A DNA stretch of 64,000 bases from Mucilaginibacter sp. KACC 22773. Lineage in GTDB: Bacteria; Bacteroidota; Bacteroidia; Sphingobacteriales; Sphingobacteriaceae. Below are positions 36,097 through 45,189 of this stretch, in pieces. Each line of letters opens with the position of its first letter. Positions within the stretch are counted from its first letter, which is position 1. Position numbers and translations under genes: made by a program. Location: positions 5,642,001 through 5,706,000 of the forward strand of contig NZ_CP117883.1 in the NCBI RefSeq assembly GCF_028736215.1, written 5' to 3'. The notes below the pieces were generated by a model, which was not told the DNA's origin, made no database searches, and was given only the letters and a program-made list of their open reading frames with translations.

Positions 36097-37284
36097 TTAT
36101 GGGGCAAAACTGAATTTCCCCATCAATACCTTTGGATTGTTACCTATAGCGATGGGTTCGCCGCATAAAGCTTCATTGCCCAATAATGCAAACAATATCG
36201 CCTCTTTGGCATCCGGGTTGATCCCCAAACTGCCGGTATCTTTAATGTTTGCAAACACCTGCCTCAACCGGGCTATCACAAAGGGGTTTCTTGCTCCGCC
36301 GCCGCTTACAAATATTTTCAGATCATCAGCCCCGATATTGTATTTGATAAAATTGATGACGGATGCAGCTGTAAAAGCGCTTAATGTACTTACCAGATCT
36401 TCGTGTGGCAGCTCCTTTGTTTGTGACCATTGTTGCGCATTTTCAACAAATGCCAGGTTAAACAATTCCGGCCCCGTAGTTTTCGGCGCGGCCTCGTCAA
36501 AAAACGGGTGGCTTAGCAGGGTGGTAAGCAAATCCTCATTTACTTTACCGCTGTTGGCAATAGCAGAATCCTCGTCGAAAGCTTTGTTAAAATACTTGCG
36601 GCAGGCCGCATCAATCAATGTATTACCGGGGCCGATATCTGTACATAAAACTTTGCTTGCATCGCTATCAGCTGGTAAATAAGTAAGGTTGGCAATGCCG
36701 CCAATATTGAGCAAAACCCGTTCTTCGCCGGCTTTACTGCCCAATAGTACATCTCCATATAGGGCCAGCGGTGCGCCTTCTCCGCCTGCGGCAATATGTT
36801 TTTGCCTGAAATCGCTTATGGTCAATATCCCGGTTTTTACTGCCAGGTGGTCGCCATCACCAATTTGTAATGTAGCATTCGGATACCCCGGCTGCTTATG
36901 TAACCGTTTTGGTGCATGGTAAATAGTTTGGCCATGGCTGGCAATAAAATCAACTGTATTTGGTTCAATATTCCATTCAGAGAGCGCCTGAAGCACCAGT
37001 TGTCCATGATAGTTGCCGATGAAGGCATTTAGTAAAGTCAGTTTCTCCAGGTCTATTGTTTTTTGGGCGAATACCTGCTGCACTTCTGCTTTAAAACTTT
37101 CGGGATATGGTATCGTGATGAATTGTAGCAATTCAAACTGGGTTTGTAAGCCATTGCCCGTAAAACTGCTTAAAGCGATATCCAGCCCATCTAATGATGT
37201 GCCCGACATTAAGCCAATGCCGGTTTTGACAGGCTTTTGTGCGACATCAAAAAGCTTTTGCAGATTTTGGTTTAACGGTAACAT
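36097..37284 (-). CDS. anmK: Anhydro-N-acetylmuramic acid kinase
   Basis: 395 residues with the ATP-dependent kinase fold of AnmK: GLMSGTSLDGLD (residues 24-35), ASHGQTIYHAP, NIGGIANLTYLP and DIGPGNTLIDAACR. It phosphorylates 1,6-anhydro-MurNAc released from peptidoglycan to MurNAc-6-phosphate. The divergent neighbour is nagB, and a NagX-like acyltransferase follows, so this block handles wall and amino-sugar recycling. MurQ is not in the window. Confidence 0.93.
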   Translation of the reverse strand: MLPLNQNLQKLFDVAQKPVKTGIGLMSGTSLDGLDIALSSFTGNGLQTQFELLQFITIPYPESFKAEVQQVFAQKTIDLEKLTLLNAFIGNYHGQLVLQALSEWNIEPNTVDFIASHGQTIYHAPKRLHKQPGYPNATLQIGDGDHLAVKTGILTISDFRQKHIAAGGEGAPLALYGDVLLGSKAGEERVLLNIGGIANLTYLPADSDASKVLCTDIGPGNTLIDAACRKYFNKAFDEDSAIANSGKVNEDLLTTLLSHPFFDEAAPKTTGPELFNLAFVENAQQWSQTKELPHEDLVSTLSAFTAASVINFIKYNIGADDLKIFVSGGGARNPFVIARLRQVFANIKDTGSLGINPDAKEAILFALLGNEALCGEPIAIGNNPKVLMGKFSFAP

Positions 37285-37353
37285 CCGGTTAAATTACTAT
37301 TTGTTGGCCGTTTACAAAAGTTAAAATAATGGAGGCAGTCAATAAATATCTGA

Positions 37354-37361
37354 TATATTTG
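37354..37361 (+). promoter_or_regulatory. -7-type promoter element for nagB
   Basis: TATATTTG matches the TAnnTTTG -7 box of Bacteroidota and lies 25 bp before the nagB ATG. A matching TTTG -33 box is not obvious at the usual distance, so the call is tentative. Confidence 0.4.
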
Positions 37362-37386
37362 TTTTCAACCAAATTCAACCCATCCT

Positions 37387-39309
37387 ATGGCCCGATTAAA
37401 TTTATTGGAAGAGACCCGGTACGAGAAGCTACCGGTAAGCGTTTATGGCAACCAGCAGGAGGCATCCATTGCCGTAGCAGGCAGGATAGCCAAACTTATC
37501 CGCGATAAGCAGGCAAAAGGCGAGCAGGCAGTGCTTGGCCTGGCAACAGGTGTTACCCCCATCCGTGTTTATGCCGAACTGGTACGCTTACATAAGGAAG
37601 AAGGCTTGTCGTTTAAAGATGTCATCACCTTTAATTTGGATGAGTACTATCCCATGAAGCCCGATGCCGCCCAAAGCTATGTTACTTTCATGTATGAGAA
37701 CCTTTTCAGTCATGTTGATATTGATAAAGCTAATGTGCACATACCCGATGGTACTTTGGATAAAGAAGACGTGGTAGCTTTCTGCCTGGACTATGAAAAG
37801 CAAATTGAAGAATTAGGCGGTTTAGACCTGCAAATATTAGGTATCGGCCGTACCGGCCACATCGGATTTAACGAGCCGGGCTCTGCACCGAACTCGGGTA
37901 CCCGTTTGGTTACCCTGGATGATTTGACCCGCAGTGATGCCGCCCGTGATTTTGGCGGCAAGGCCAATGTGCCCACCAAAGCCATCACCATGGGTATTGG
38001 CACCATTTTTAAAGCAAGAGAAATTATCCTGATGGCCTGGAGCGCCAAAAAAGCCCCGATTGTAAAAAAAGCTGTTGAAGGCGAAATATCAGGCGAAGTT
38101 CCTGCTACCTACCTGCAATTATCAGAGCATGTTGAATTTGTGCTTGACGAAGCGGCAGCATCTGAATTAACCCGCTTTGATACCCCCTGGCTGGTAAAAG
38201 ATTGTTCATGGGATGATAATACGCTGAAAAAGAAAGCCGTGATCTGGCTGGCTGATACCATTGGCAAACCGGTATTAAAACTTACCGAAGAAGACTATAA
38301 CAACCACGGTATGGCGCAGCTTGCTGTAGAACAAGGCCCTGTTTATAACATCAATATTGATATTTTTAACCAGATACAGCATACCATTACCGGCTGGCCG
38401 GGCGGCAAACCCAATGCAGATGACTCACAACGGCCAGAAAGGGCTTTACCGGCAAAAAAACGCTCGGTTATCTTTTCTCCACATCCGGATGATGATGTGA
38501 TCTCGATGGGTGGTACCTTCATTCGCCTGGTTGACCAGGGGCATGATGTGCATGTTGCCTACCAAACATCGGGCAATACCGCAGTTTGGGATGATGATGT
38601 GCTGCGTTACATGGAGTTCGCCATCGATTTTACCAACAGCATTGGTGAGGACAGTGCACACCTGACTTCGTTATACGAAGAAATGCGTGCCTTCTTCCCG
38701 CAAAAACAACCCAACCAGATTGATACCCGTGAGATACGGAATGTAAAAGGTTTTATCCGCAAAACAGAAGCCATCTCAGGCGCCCGTTATGCCGGCTTGC
38801 CCGACGATCATATCCACTTTATGGCTTTGCCTTTTTACGAAACAGGTAAAACCAAAAAGAACACCGTTGGCGAGGAAGATATCCAGCTGACCATCGACCT
38901 GTTACAAAAAATAAAGCCACACCAGATTTTTGCTGCCGGCGATTTTGCTGACCCGAACGGAACCCACCTGGTTTGCTTTAACATTATTTTAGCTGCTCTT
39001 GATCGCCTGAAAGCCACCGAAGAGTGGGTAAAAGACTGCTGGTTATGGATGTACCGCGGTGCATGGCACGAATTTGAAACTTACGAAATTGAAATGGCCG
39101 TGCCATTATCTCCGCAAGAGGTAATTCGTAAACGCAATGCTATCTTCAAACACCAATCGCAAAAAGACAGGCCTGTATTCCCTGGTGATGATGCCCGCGA
39201 ATTCTGGGTACGTGCCGAAGACAGGACACGAGACACCGCGCAGAAATATGATCGCCTGGGTTTAGCGGAGTATGAAGCCATGGAAGGTTTTAAGCGTTAT
39301 AAGTTTTGA
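37387..39309 (+). CDS. nagB: NagB glucosamine-6-phosphate deaminase with LmbE/PIG-L-type C-terminal domain
   Basis: 640 residues, two enzymes in one. Residues about 20-270 are NagB: GLATGVTPIRVY, FNLDEYYPM with Asp85 as catalytic base, GIGRTGHIGFNEPG. It turns glucosamine-6-phosphate into fructose-6-phosphate and ammonia. Residues about 355-600 are a PIG-L/LmbE-type zinc deacetylase domain with HPDDD at residue 366. This fusion is common in Bacteroidota, about 640 residues against about 260 for NagB alone. The deacetylase may remove the N-acetyl group first; that is inference. Divergent from anmK. Confidence 0.92.
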   Translation: MARLNLLEETRYEKLPVSVYGNQQEASIAVAGRIAKLIRDKQAKGEQAVLGLATGVTPIRVYAELVRLHKEEGLSFKDVITFNLDEYYPMKPDAAQSYVTFMYENLFSHVDIDKANVHIPDGTLDKEDVVAFCLDYEKQIEELGGLDLQILGIGRTGHIGFNEPGSAPNSGTRLVTLDDLTRSDAARDFGGKANVPTKAITMGIGTIFKAREIILMAWSAKKAPIVKKAVEGEISGEVPATYLQLSEHVEFVLDEAAASELTRFDTPWLVKDCSWDDNTLKKKAVIWLADTIGKPVLKLTEEDYNNHGMAQLAVEQGPVYNINIDIFNQIQHTITGWPGGKPNADDSQRPERALPAKKRSVIFSPHPDDDVISMGGTFIRLVDQGHDVHVAYQTSGNTAVWDDDVLRYMEFAIDFTNSIGEDSAHLTSLYEEMRAFFPQKQPNQIDTREIRNVKGFIRKTEAISGARYAGLPDDHIHFMALPFYETGKTKKNTVGEEDIQLTIDLLQKIKPHQIFAAGDFADPNGTHLVCFNIILAALDRLKATEEWVKDCWLWMYRGAWHEFETYEIEMAVPLSPQEVIRKRNAIFKHQSQKDRPVFPGDDAREFWVRAEDRTRDTAQKYDRLGLAEYEAMEGFKRYKF

Positions 39310-39311
39310 GA

Positions 39312-39344
39312 GGTTGTACGTTTTACGTGGTAAGTTATACGTTT
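39312..39344. repeat. Left 33-bp inverted repeat flanking four-helix-bundle gene
   Basis: Begins 2 bp after the nagB stop. Its reverse complement matches 39745-39777 at 28 of 33 positions, including TAAGTTATACGTTT without a mismatch. The two copies bracket the gene at 39392-39754. Confidence 0.85.
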
Positions 39345-39391
39345 AGAAAACAACAAGACTATTCAATCTCCTTATTATTTAGGGGTTATTT

Positions 39392-39754
39392 ATGCAGAAA
39401 TTTAAGGACTTAATCTTATGGAAGGAAGCCCATCAGCTTACCATTAAGGTTTATGAGGTATCCAAAAAATTCCCAAAGGAAGAGTTGTTTGGTGTTACGT
39501 CTCAATTAAGGCGGACGGCAACATCGATATCTTGCAATATAGCAGAAGGTTGCGGTCGATATACTTCTAAAGATTTTGCCAATTTCCTTCAAATTTCGTT
39601 GGGGTCGACTAACGAAACGGATTATTTAACAATATTGGCAGAAGATCTAAACTATCTTTCCGAAGGCGATTTTGACATATTACAGGAAAAAATCAACAAG
39701 GTAATGGCAATGAATATCAACTTACCCGAAAAAGTAAGAAACAAAAACGTATAA
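39392..39754 (+). CDS. Four-helix-bundle protein (23S rRNA intervening-sequence / avd-like family)
   Basis: 120 residues: FKDLILWKEAHQLTIKVYEV, then RRTATSISCNIAEGCGR and a tail with SEGDFDILQEKINKVMAMN. This matches the S23/four-helix-bundle family, which also includes the avd proteins of diversity-generating retroelements. Function outside those settings is unknown. The gene lies between nagB and a NagX-like gene, and nearly perfect 33-bp inverted repeats lie on both sides; the stop codon lies within the right one. AT-richer than its neighbours, so it looks like a small inserted cassette. Confidence 0.9.
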   Translation: MQKFKDLILWKEAHQLTIKVYEVSKKFPKEELFGVTSQLRRTATSISCNIAEGCGRYTSKDFANFLQISLGSTNETDYLTILAEDLNYLSEGDFDILQEKINKVMAMNINLPEKVRNKNV

Positions 39755-39777
39755 CTTAAAACGTCCAACGTATAACC
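39745..39777. repeat. Right 33-bp inverted repeat flanking four-helix-bundle gene
   Basis: Inverse partner of 39312-39344 (28 of 33 matches). It overlaps the last three codons and the stop of the four-helix-bundle gene and ends 2 bp before the ATG of the next gene. Confidence 0.85.
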
Positions 39778-39779
39778 TA

Positions 39780-40886
39780 ATGATTCCACAGGAAAAAAAA
39801 CCAAGACTCCTTTCCCTCGACGTAATGCGTGGGGTCACAATTGCCGCCATGATACTCGTGAACGACCCAGGCGATTGGGGGCATATCTATGCACCACTTG
39901 AACATTCCAAATGGAATGGCTGTACGCCTACAGACCTGGTGTTTCCATTCTTTTTGTTTATGGTTGGGGTATCGGTTACCTATGCTATGGAAAGCAGGAA
40001 AGCTACTGTTTCTCATTCCAAACTAATTCTTAAAGCCCTGCAACGCACCGCTATCTTAATTGCCATCCCCTGGATAACACAATTGATATTTCATTGGGAT
40101 CGCGGCTTTTCGCATTTAAGGTTTCCCGGCGTATTGCCACGTATTGCCCTGGTTTATTTTATTTGTACCATCATCTATCTAAAAACGTCACAAAAAACAC
40201 GCGACTGGATTTTTGCCGGTGCGTTGATTGGTTATTTTATCATCATGACGTTTATCCCCGTTCCGGGTGTAGGCTATGCCAACCTGGAACCGGCCACTAA
40301 CATGGGAGCCTGGATAGACAGGTTGGTTTTTACCACCAATCACCTCTGGAGCGAATCGCACACCTGGGACCCCGAAGGCTTATTGGGCACCTTACCTGCT
40401 GTGGCGACCGGGTTGTTCGGTATAAGGATAGGCACCTGGCTGAAGCGGAAAGATGTAGATGACAATGTTAAGGTAAGCTGGATGTTTACCTACGGCGTTA
40501 TCGCCGTTGTTGCCGGGCTGATATGGGATTTGTTTTTCCCCATTAATAAAGCCTTGTGGACAAGCTCTTTTGTGCTTTATACCGGCGGATTGGCCACCAT
40601 TGCGCTCGCCCTAAGCTACTGGCTTATTGATGTGCAGGGGCGTAAACGGTTTACTTATCCTTTCGTAGTTTTTGGGGCCAACGCCATTACGGCATATGTA
40701 CTTTCGGGTTTTATTCCACATTATATGAACATGATAAAAATTGGCGGCTTATCTATTTATCAAACCTTTTTTGCACCCCATTTCTCGCCCCTGAACGCCT
40801 CATTGGCAAGCGCCATATTTACAGTTATTATATTATGGCTGGTGATGTGGATATTGTATCTTCGAAAAATAATTATCAAAATATAG
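39780..40886 (+). CDS. NagX/HGSNAT-like membrane acyltransferase (DUF5009/DUF1624)
   Basis: 368 residues, about ten membrane helices. It opens with RLLSLDVMRGVTIAAMILVND and TDLVFPFFLFMVGVS, the signature of the heparan-alpha-glucosaminide N-acetyltransferase-like family. Homologues called NagX acetylate glucosamine residues at the membrane, and amino-sugar gene neighbours (nagB, anmK) fit that role. Its start is separated from nagB by the inserted four-helix-bundle cassette, so the insertion probably broke an older nagB-nagX pair. Confidence 0.85.
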   Translation: MIPQEKKPRLLSLDVMRGVTIAAMILVNDPGDWGHIYAPLEHSKWNGCTPTDLVFPFFLFMVGVSVTYAMESRKATVSHSKLILKALQRTAILIAIPWITQLIFHWDRGFSHLRFPGVLPRIALVYFICTIIYLKTSQKTRDWIFAGALIGYFIIMTFIPVPGVGYANLEPATNMGAWIDRLVFTTNHLWSESHTWDPEGLLGTLPAVATGLFGIRIGTWLKRKDVDDNVKVSWMFTYGVIAVVAGLIWDLFFPINKALWTSSFVLYTGGLATIALALSYWLIDVQGRKRFTYPFVVFGANAITAYVLSGFIPHYMNMIKIGGLSIYQTFFAPHFSPLNASLASAIFTVIILWLVMWILYLRKIIIKI

Positions 40887-40889
40887 TAA

Positions 40890-41393
40890 ATGAAATTTAA
40901 ACCAACCCTTATCGCCTTAATGGGCATTTTGCTCTTCTGCATCACCAACGCAAAGGCACAAACCACCACTCCATCCTTCAGTGCATCGCAATTAAAAGCG
41001 GCCGAAAACTTTTTAATAGCCACCGGTATAAACAGCCAATTTGGAGGCATTGTTGATAATATGATAAATACATCAAGCGCCCAGGTTCCTGAAGCGCAAC
41101 GAGGCGAATTTGTAAAGGTAATGAAGCGCTTTATGGTCAAATATTATTCGTGGGATGTATTAAAAACAGAGTTTGCAAAAATATACGCTGTAGAGTATAC
41201 CGAAGATGAACTCAATCAATTAACGGCATTTTATAATTCGCCGCTTGGCAAAAAGTTAAGCGCAAAAACTCCAATTTTAATGCAAAAGGGCATGGCCTTA
41301 GGACAAAAAACCATAGCCGACCACAGGCCCGAGCTGGAGCAAATGATGCAAGACGCATTTGCGAAAAAAGAAGCACCCGCGGCCAGGCAATAA
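40890..41393 (+). CDS. DUF2059-containing exported protein
   Basis: 167 residues, signal peptide (to AKAQ). The C-terminal half carries FAKIYAVEYTEDELNQLTAFYNSPLGKKL, the DUF2059 signature, and ends in an acidic/Ala-rich tail. Function of the family is unknown; it is periplasmic. It starts 4 bp after the NagX-like stop and 67 bp before the M16 protease, so it may be a link in one transcript. Confidence 0.85.
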   Translation: MKFKPTLIALMGILLFCITNAKAQTTTPSFSASQLKAAENFLIATGINSQFGGIVDNMINTSSAQVPEAQRGEFVKVMKRFMVKYYSWDVLKTEFAKIYAVEYTEDELNQLTAFYNSPLGKKLSAKTPILMQKGMALGQKTIADHRPELEQMMQDAFAKKEAPAARQ

Positions 41394-41460
41394 TTAAGGG
41401 CCACAATTTGTAACTAATAGTTTCGTTTAGCATCTTAGCATAAAATATTCCCTAAACAAT

Positions 41461-44325
41461 ATGAATTTAAACAAACAGCTTTCTGTAGCCGCTTTAGCTT
41501 TCCTTATAGCTTCAGGAAGTGCTTTTGCACAAGTTAAAAAAAAGCCGGCACCATCGCCTAAAAGCAAACCGGTAGCATCGCAATTGCTTGCAAAAGCAGA
41601 TGTATTGCCTATAGATAATAAAGTAATTATTGGAAAACTGCCCAACGGCCTAACTTATTACATCAGGCAAAACGTTGAACCTAAAAACAAAGCAGAACTT
41701 TACCTGGTAAACAAGGTAGGGTCTGTTTTAGAAACCGACGATCAGCAAGGCCTTGCCCACTTTACCGAGCACATGGCCTTTAACGGCACCCGCGATTTCC
41801 CTAAAAACCAAATGGTTGATTACCTGCAAAAATCAGGCGTGAAATTTGGCGCCGATTTAAATGCCTACACCTCATTTAACGAAACCGTTTATCAGCTACC
41901 CATTCCTACCGATACGGCAGCTATTTTTAATAATGGCTTTAAAATATTGGCCAACTGGGCGGGCTACGTAAGCTTCGACCCTGCTGAAATTGATAAAGAA
42001 CGCGGTGTTGTTTTAGAAGAGCAGCGGCTACGCGGCAAAAACGCGCAGGAGCGTTTGCAACAGCAGATATTACCGGTGTTGCTTAATAATTCCCGCTACG
42101 CCTTGCGTTTGCCTATAGGTAAAGAAGATATCCTTAAAAACTTTAAACCCGAGACAATAAAAAGCTTTTACCATGATTGGTACCGCCCGGATTTACAGGC
42201 TGTAATTGCTGTAGGAGACTTTGATCCGAAACATGTTGAAGAACTGATAAAACAAAACTTCTCGGGCCTGCAAAACCCAACTGCCGAAAAACCACGCACA
42301 AAGTATACCGTACCCGCTACACCGGGTACCGCTGTTAAAATAGCTACAGACAAGGAATTCCCTTACACGCTGGCCGAAATCATTGTAAAACATCCTGGCA
42401 CAACGGTTAAAAACACAGTTGACTATATGCAGAGTGTCAGGATCCGGTTATTTAACCAGATGCTGAATGCCCGTTTAGGCGAATTGCTGCAAAAACCAAA
42501 TCCACCGTTTTTGTTTGGCCGCTCAAGCTATGGTGGCTTTTTGGGCGAACAGGATGCCTTTACTTCAATTGCTGTTGCAAAAACGCCTGCCGAGTTAGAA
42601 GGCGCCATTAAAGCCGTTGTTGCCGAAACAGAACGCGCCCGCAAGTTTGGCTTTACCCTTACTGAGTTGGAACGCGCCAAGCAGGATGCGCTGGTGCAAA
42701 TGGGTAATGCCTATAAAGAGCGCGATAAAACACGGTCAGCAAATTTTGTACGTGAGTATCAGCAACACTTTTTAGAAGGCGAAGCAATCCCCGGTATTGA
42801 GTATGAATACAATTATTATGTAAACAATATTAACAAGATCACGGTAGACCAGATGAATGCTTTGGCCGGTAAATTTATTGGCGACCAAAACAGGGCTGTG
42901 ATTGTTGAAGCCCCCGAAAAAGACAAAGCTACCTTACCAACCGAAGCCACATTACTGCAATGGATAAGTGCGGCAGGACAAGGTGTTACTGCCTATGTTG
43001 ACAATGTATCATCGGAGCCTTTGTTGAGTAAATTACCAGAGGGCACCAAAGTTGTGAATACAGTTGTCGATTCGTTAATTGGTACTACTACTTTAACCCT
43101 TGGTAATGGGCTTAAAGTGATATTAAAACCGACCGATTATAAAAACGACCAGATCCTGATTAACGGCTATGCCTTTGGTGGCTCGTCGTTAGCAAGCGAT
43201 GATGATTTTACATCGGCTAATTTGGCTTCGTCTATCATTAGCAGCAGCGGTATTGCGCAGTTTAACCAGGGTATGCTCGATAAAAAAATGGCCGGCAAAA
43301 ATGTGAGCATCACCCCTTACATCAGCGAGTTTGCCCAGGGTATTTCGGGTAACTCTTCTCCTGCCGATTTTGAAACGGCGCTGCAGTTAATTTACCTGTA
43401 TTTTACCCAGCCGCGTAAGGATAACGATATCTGGCAATCAACAATTGCCCAAACAAAATCTGTATTGGCCAACAGGGGCCTCGATCCGCCGAGCGTGTTC
43501 CAGGACACGGTATCAGCAACATTAAGCAACCACAATTTCAGGGGAATGGTTACCACGCCCGAAAGGCTGAGCAAAGCATCGTTGGATAAGGCCTACAGCT
43601 TTTATAAAGCCAGGTTTGCCGATGCAAGCAATTTTACCTTCACCCTGGTAGGTAATTTTGATGTGGAAACGGTAAAACCATACCTGGAGCACTATTTAGG
43701 AGGTTTGCCATCAACCAATAGTAAAGAAACCTACAAGAATTTGAACATTCAACCTCCGGCCGGCGAAATCACCAAAATAGTTAATAAGGGTGAAGCCGAG
43801 AAGAGCAGCGTACAACTGGTGTTTAGCGGAGATTATGAGTATAACGATGCCAATAACATCCAAATGGATGCGTTGGAAGAAGTATTAAATATTAAATTGA
43901 TTGAACGCCTGCGCGAGCAGGAAAGCGGTGTTTACGCTCCTGGCGTAAGGGCCGGTTACCACAAAACGCCAAGCGGCAGGTATAGCATCACCGTTTATTT
44001 TGGATGTGCGCCAGCGAATGTAGACAAAATGATAGCCTCTACCCTGGATGAGATAGCCAAGCTTAAACAAAATGGTGCCCAGGCAACCGATATCCAGAAG
44101 TTTGTAGCCGAAGAAGCCCGCAGCACACGCGAGCAAATGAAAGAAAATGTTTTTTGGGCTGGATACCTGGCATCATCGTCACAAAATGGCGAAAACCCGG
44201 ATCAAATTTTGCAACACGTAGGTAACCTTGAACAGGTAACCGTACAAAGCACCAAAGATGCCGCCAACAAATACTTAAGCGGCAAAAACTTTATCAAATT
44301 GATTTTACTGCCCGAGAAGAAATAA
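41461..44325 (+). CDS. M16 family zinc metallopeptidase (pitrilysin/insulinase type), exported
   Basis: 954 residues with a signal peptide (to AFAQ) and a Lys/Pro-rich linker. Two M16 halves: the first holds the inverted zinc motif His100-x-x-Glu103-His104 (HFTEH) and the third ligand Glu180 about 76 residues later (KERGVVLEEQ); the second half (from about 540) is structural and lacks the motif. Each half has its own M16_C domain. It is expected to degrade peptides in the periplasm. A strong terminator follows. Confidence 0.92.
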   Translation: MNLNKQLSVAALAFLIASGSAFAQVKKKPAPSPKSKPVASQLLAKADVLPIDNKVIIGKLPNGLTYYIRQNVEPKNKAELYLVNKVGSVLETDDQQGLAHFTEHMAFNGTRDFPKNQMVDYLQKSGVKFGADLNAYTSFNETVYQLPIPTDTAAIFNNGFKILANWAGYVSFDPAEIDKERGVVLEEQRLRGKNAQERLQQQILPVLLNNSRYALRLPIGKEDILKNFKPETIKSFYHDWYRPDLQAVIAVGDFDPKHVEELIKQNFSGLQNPTAEKPRTKYTVPATPGTAVKIATDKEFPYTLAEIIVKHPGTTVKNTVDYMQSVRIRLFNQMLNARLGELLQKPNPPFLFGRSSYGGFLGEQDAFTSIAVAKTPAELEGAIKAVVAETERARKFGFTLTELERAKQDALVQMGNAYKERDKTRSANFVREYQQHFLEGEAIPGIEYEYNYYVNNINKITVDQMNALAGKFIGDQNRAVIVEAPEKDKATLPTEATLLQWISAAGQGVTAYVDNVSSEPLLSKLPEGTKVVNTVVDSLIGTTTLTLGNGLKVILKPTDYKNDQILINGYAFGGSSLASDDDFTSANLASSIISSSGIAQFNQGMLDKKMAGKNVSITPYISEFAQGISGNSSPADFETALQLIYLYFTQPRKDNDIWQSTIAQTKSVLANRGLDPPSVFQDTVSATLSNHNFRGMVTTPERLSKASLDKAYSFYKARFADASNFTFTLVGNFDVETVKPYLEHYLGGLPSTNSKETYKNLNIQPPAGEITKIVNKGEAEKSSVQLVFSGDYEYNDANNIQMDALEEVLNIKLIERLREQESGVYAPGVRAGYHKTPSGRYSITVYFGCAPANVDKMIASTLDEIAKLKQNGAQATDIQKFVAEEARSTREQMKENVFWAGYLASSSQNGENPDQILQHVGNLEQVTVQSTKDAANKYLSGKNFIKLILLPEKK

Positions 44326-44343
44326 TTATTTCTTGCTGATGGT

Positions 44344-44380
44344 AAAAGCGCCCTGTTGGTTTACCCGGCAGGGCGCTTTT
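44344..44380 (+). terminator. Rho-independent terminator after M16 peptidase
   Basis: AAAAGCGCCCTG (44344-44355) pairs perfectly with CAGGGCGCTTTT (44369-44380), followed by TTG. It begins 18 bp after the stop. Confidence 0.9.
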
Positions 44381-44393
44381 TGTTGACTGAGAA

Positions 44394-44426
44394 AAACTTG
44401 CGAAGTTTTTGAAACTTCGCAAGTTT
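44394..44426. repeat. CTTGCGAAGTTT hairpin, copy 2
   Basis: Arms 44394-44408 and 44412-44426 are perfect 15-bp complements with a 3-bp loop. The arm sequence is the same as at 27730-27756. It lies between the M16 terminator and the end of the minus-strand lipoprotein gene. Confidence 0.85.
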
Positions 44427-44432
44427 GGTTAG

Positions 44433-45101
44433 CTAATGCATATTGATATAAGCAGAAGCCGCCTCATGTGCTTTGTGCACCACAACGGCTACACATTTTT
44501 TAGTAACGTCGTCTACTTCGAAGGATATTCCCTTATCTGCATCGGTGTAAACCTGTACATTGTGGCCGTTGGCCTTATACCTGGTAACAGGTTTTAACGA
44601 AAAGTCTTTTTTAACAGCTTCTAAAGCGGCACCAACACCCAAATGACCGGCAGTTTTAAACCACGGTGATGTTACCAGTATTTTTTGGACACGGCTGATA
44701 GATTCATCTTTGCCGCCCATGTTACGGTGCGAATAAATGCTGGTGCGGTAGCCTTTGGTATCGTGTTTGGCAAACCATACCATTAATGAGCTGCCCATGG
44801 CTGCATCCGAACTATCGGGCTTGCCTAGTTGCTTTAAGGCCAGCTCCAGGTCCTGGTCAATCAGGATATGGCCTACTCCTTTCCCCGGCAAAATAAGTCG
44901 GTCGGTAGCAACGGTACTCATAGTTGAGGTATCTGACGATATCAGCTTATCGGCTACAGAATCATCGACAATAGATTTATCGGTGAGCGTAGTATCAACT
45001 GCGCCCGTTTTAGCGGTATCGGCAGTTGGTTGTTTTTGGGCTGGCTGGTTACAGGATAACAGGCCTGTTGCCAGCAATATGATCAGGCTATTTTTTATCA
45101 T
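44433..45101 (-). CDS. Hypothetical lipoprotein
   Basis: About 222 residues from the ATG at 45101, preferred because MIKNSLIILLATGLLSCNQ is a lipoprotein signal with lipobox LLSC; the longer GTG start at 45152 would put 17 residues before it. After a Thr/Asp-rich linker comes a compact domain (LPGKGVGHILIDQDLELALKQLG, then SISRVQKILVTSPWF) of unknown family. It may be a periplasmic binding or sensor-like protein. Divergent from the Lhr-type helicase. Confidence 0.75.
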   Translation of the reverse strand: MIKNSLIILLATGLLSCNQPAQKQPTADTAKTGAVDTTLTDKSIVDDSVADKLISSDTSTMSTVATDRLILPGKGVGHILIDQDLELALKQLGKPDSSDAAMGSSLMVWFAKHDTKGYRTSIYSHRNMGGKDESISRVQKILVTSPWFKTAGHLGVGAALEAVKKDFSLKPVTRYKANGHNVQVYTDADKGISFEVDDVTKKCVAVVVHKAHEAASAYINMH

Positions 45102-45189
45102 ACTATAGCTAACAGGATTTATCACTAATTTGTTGGCGCGTATTTGTTGCACTGGCTAACTAAACGCAAATTAAATTGTTAGGCAAAAG

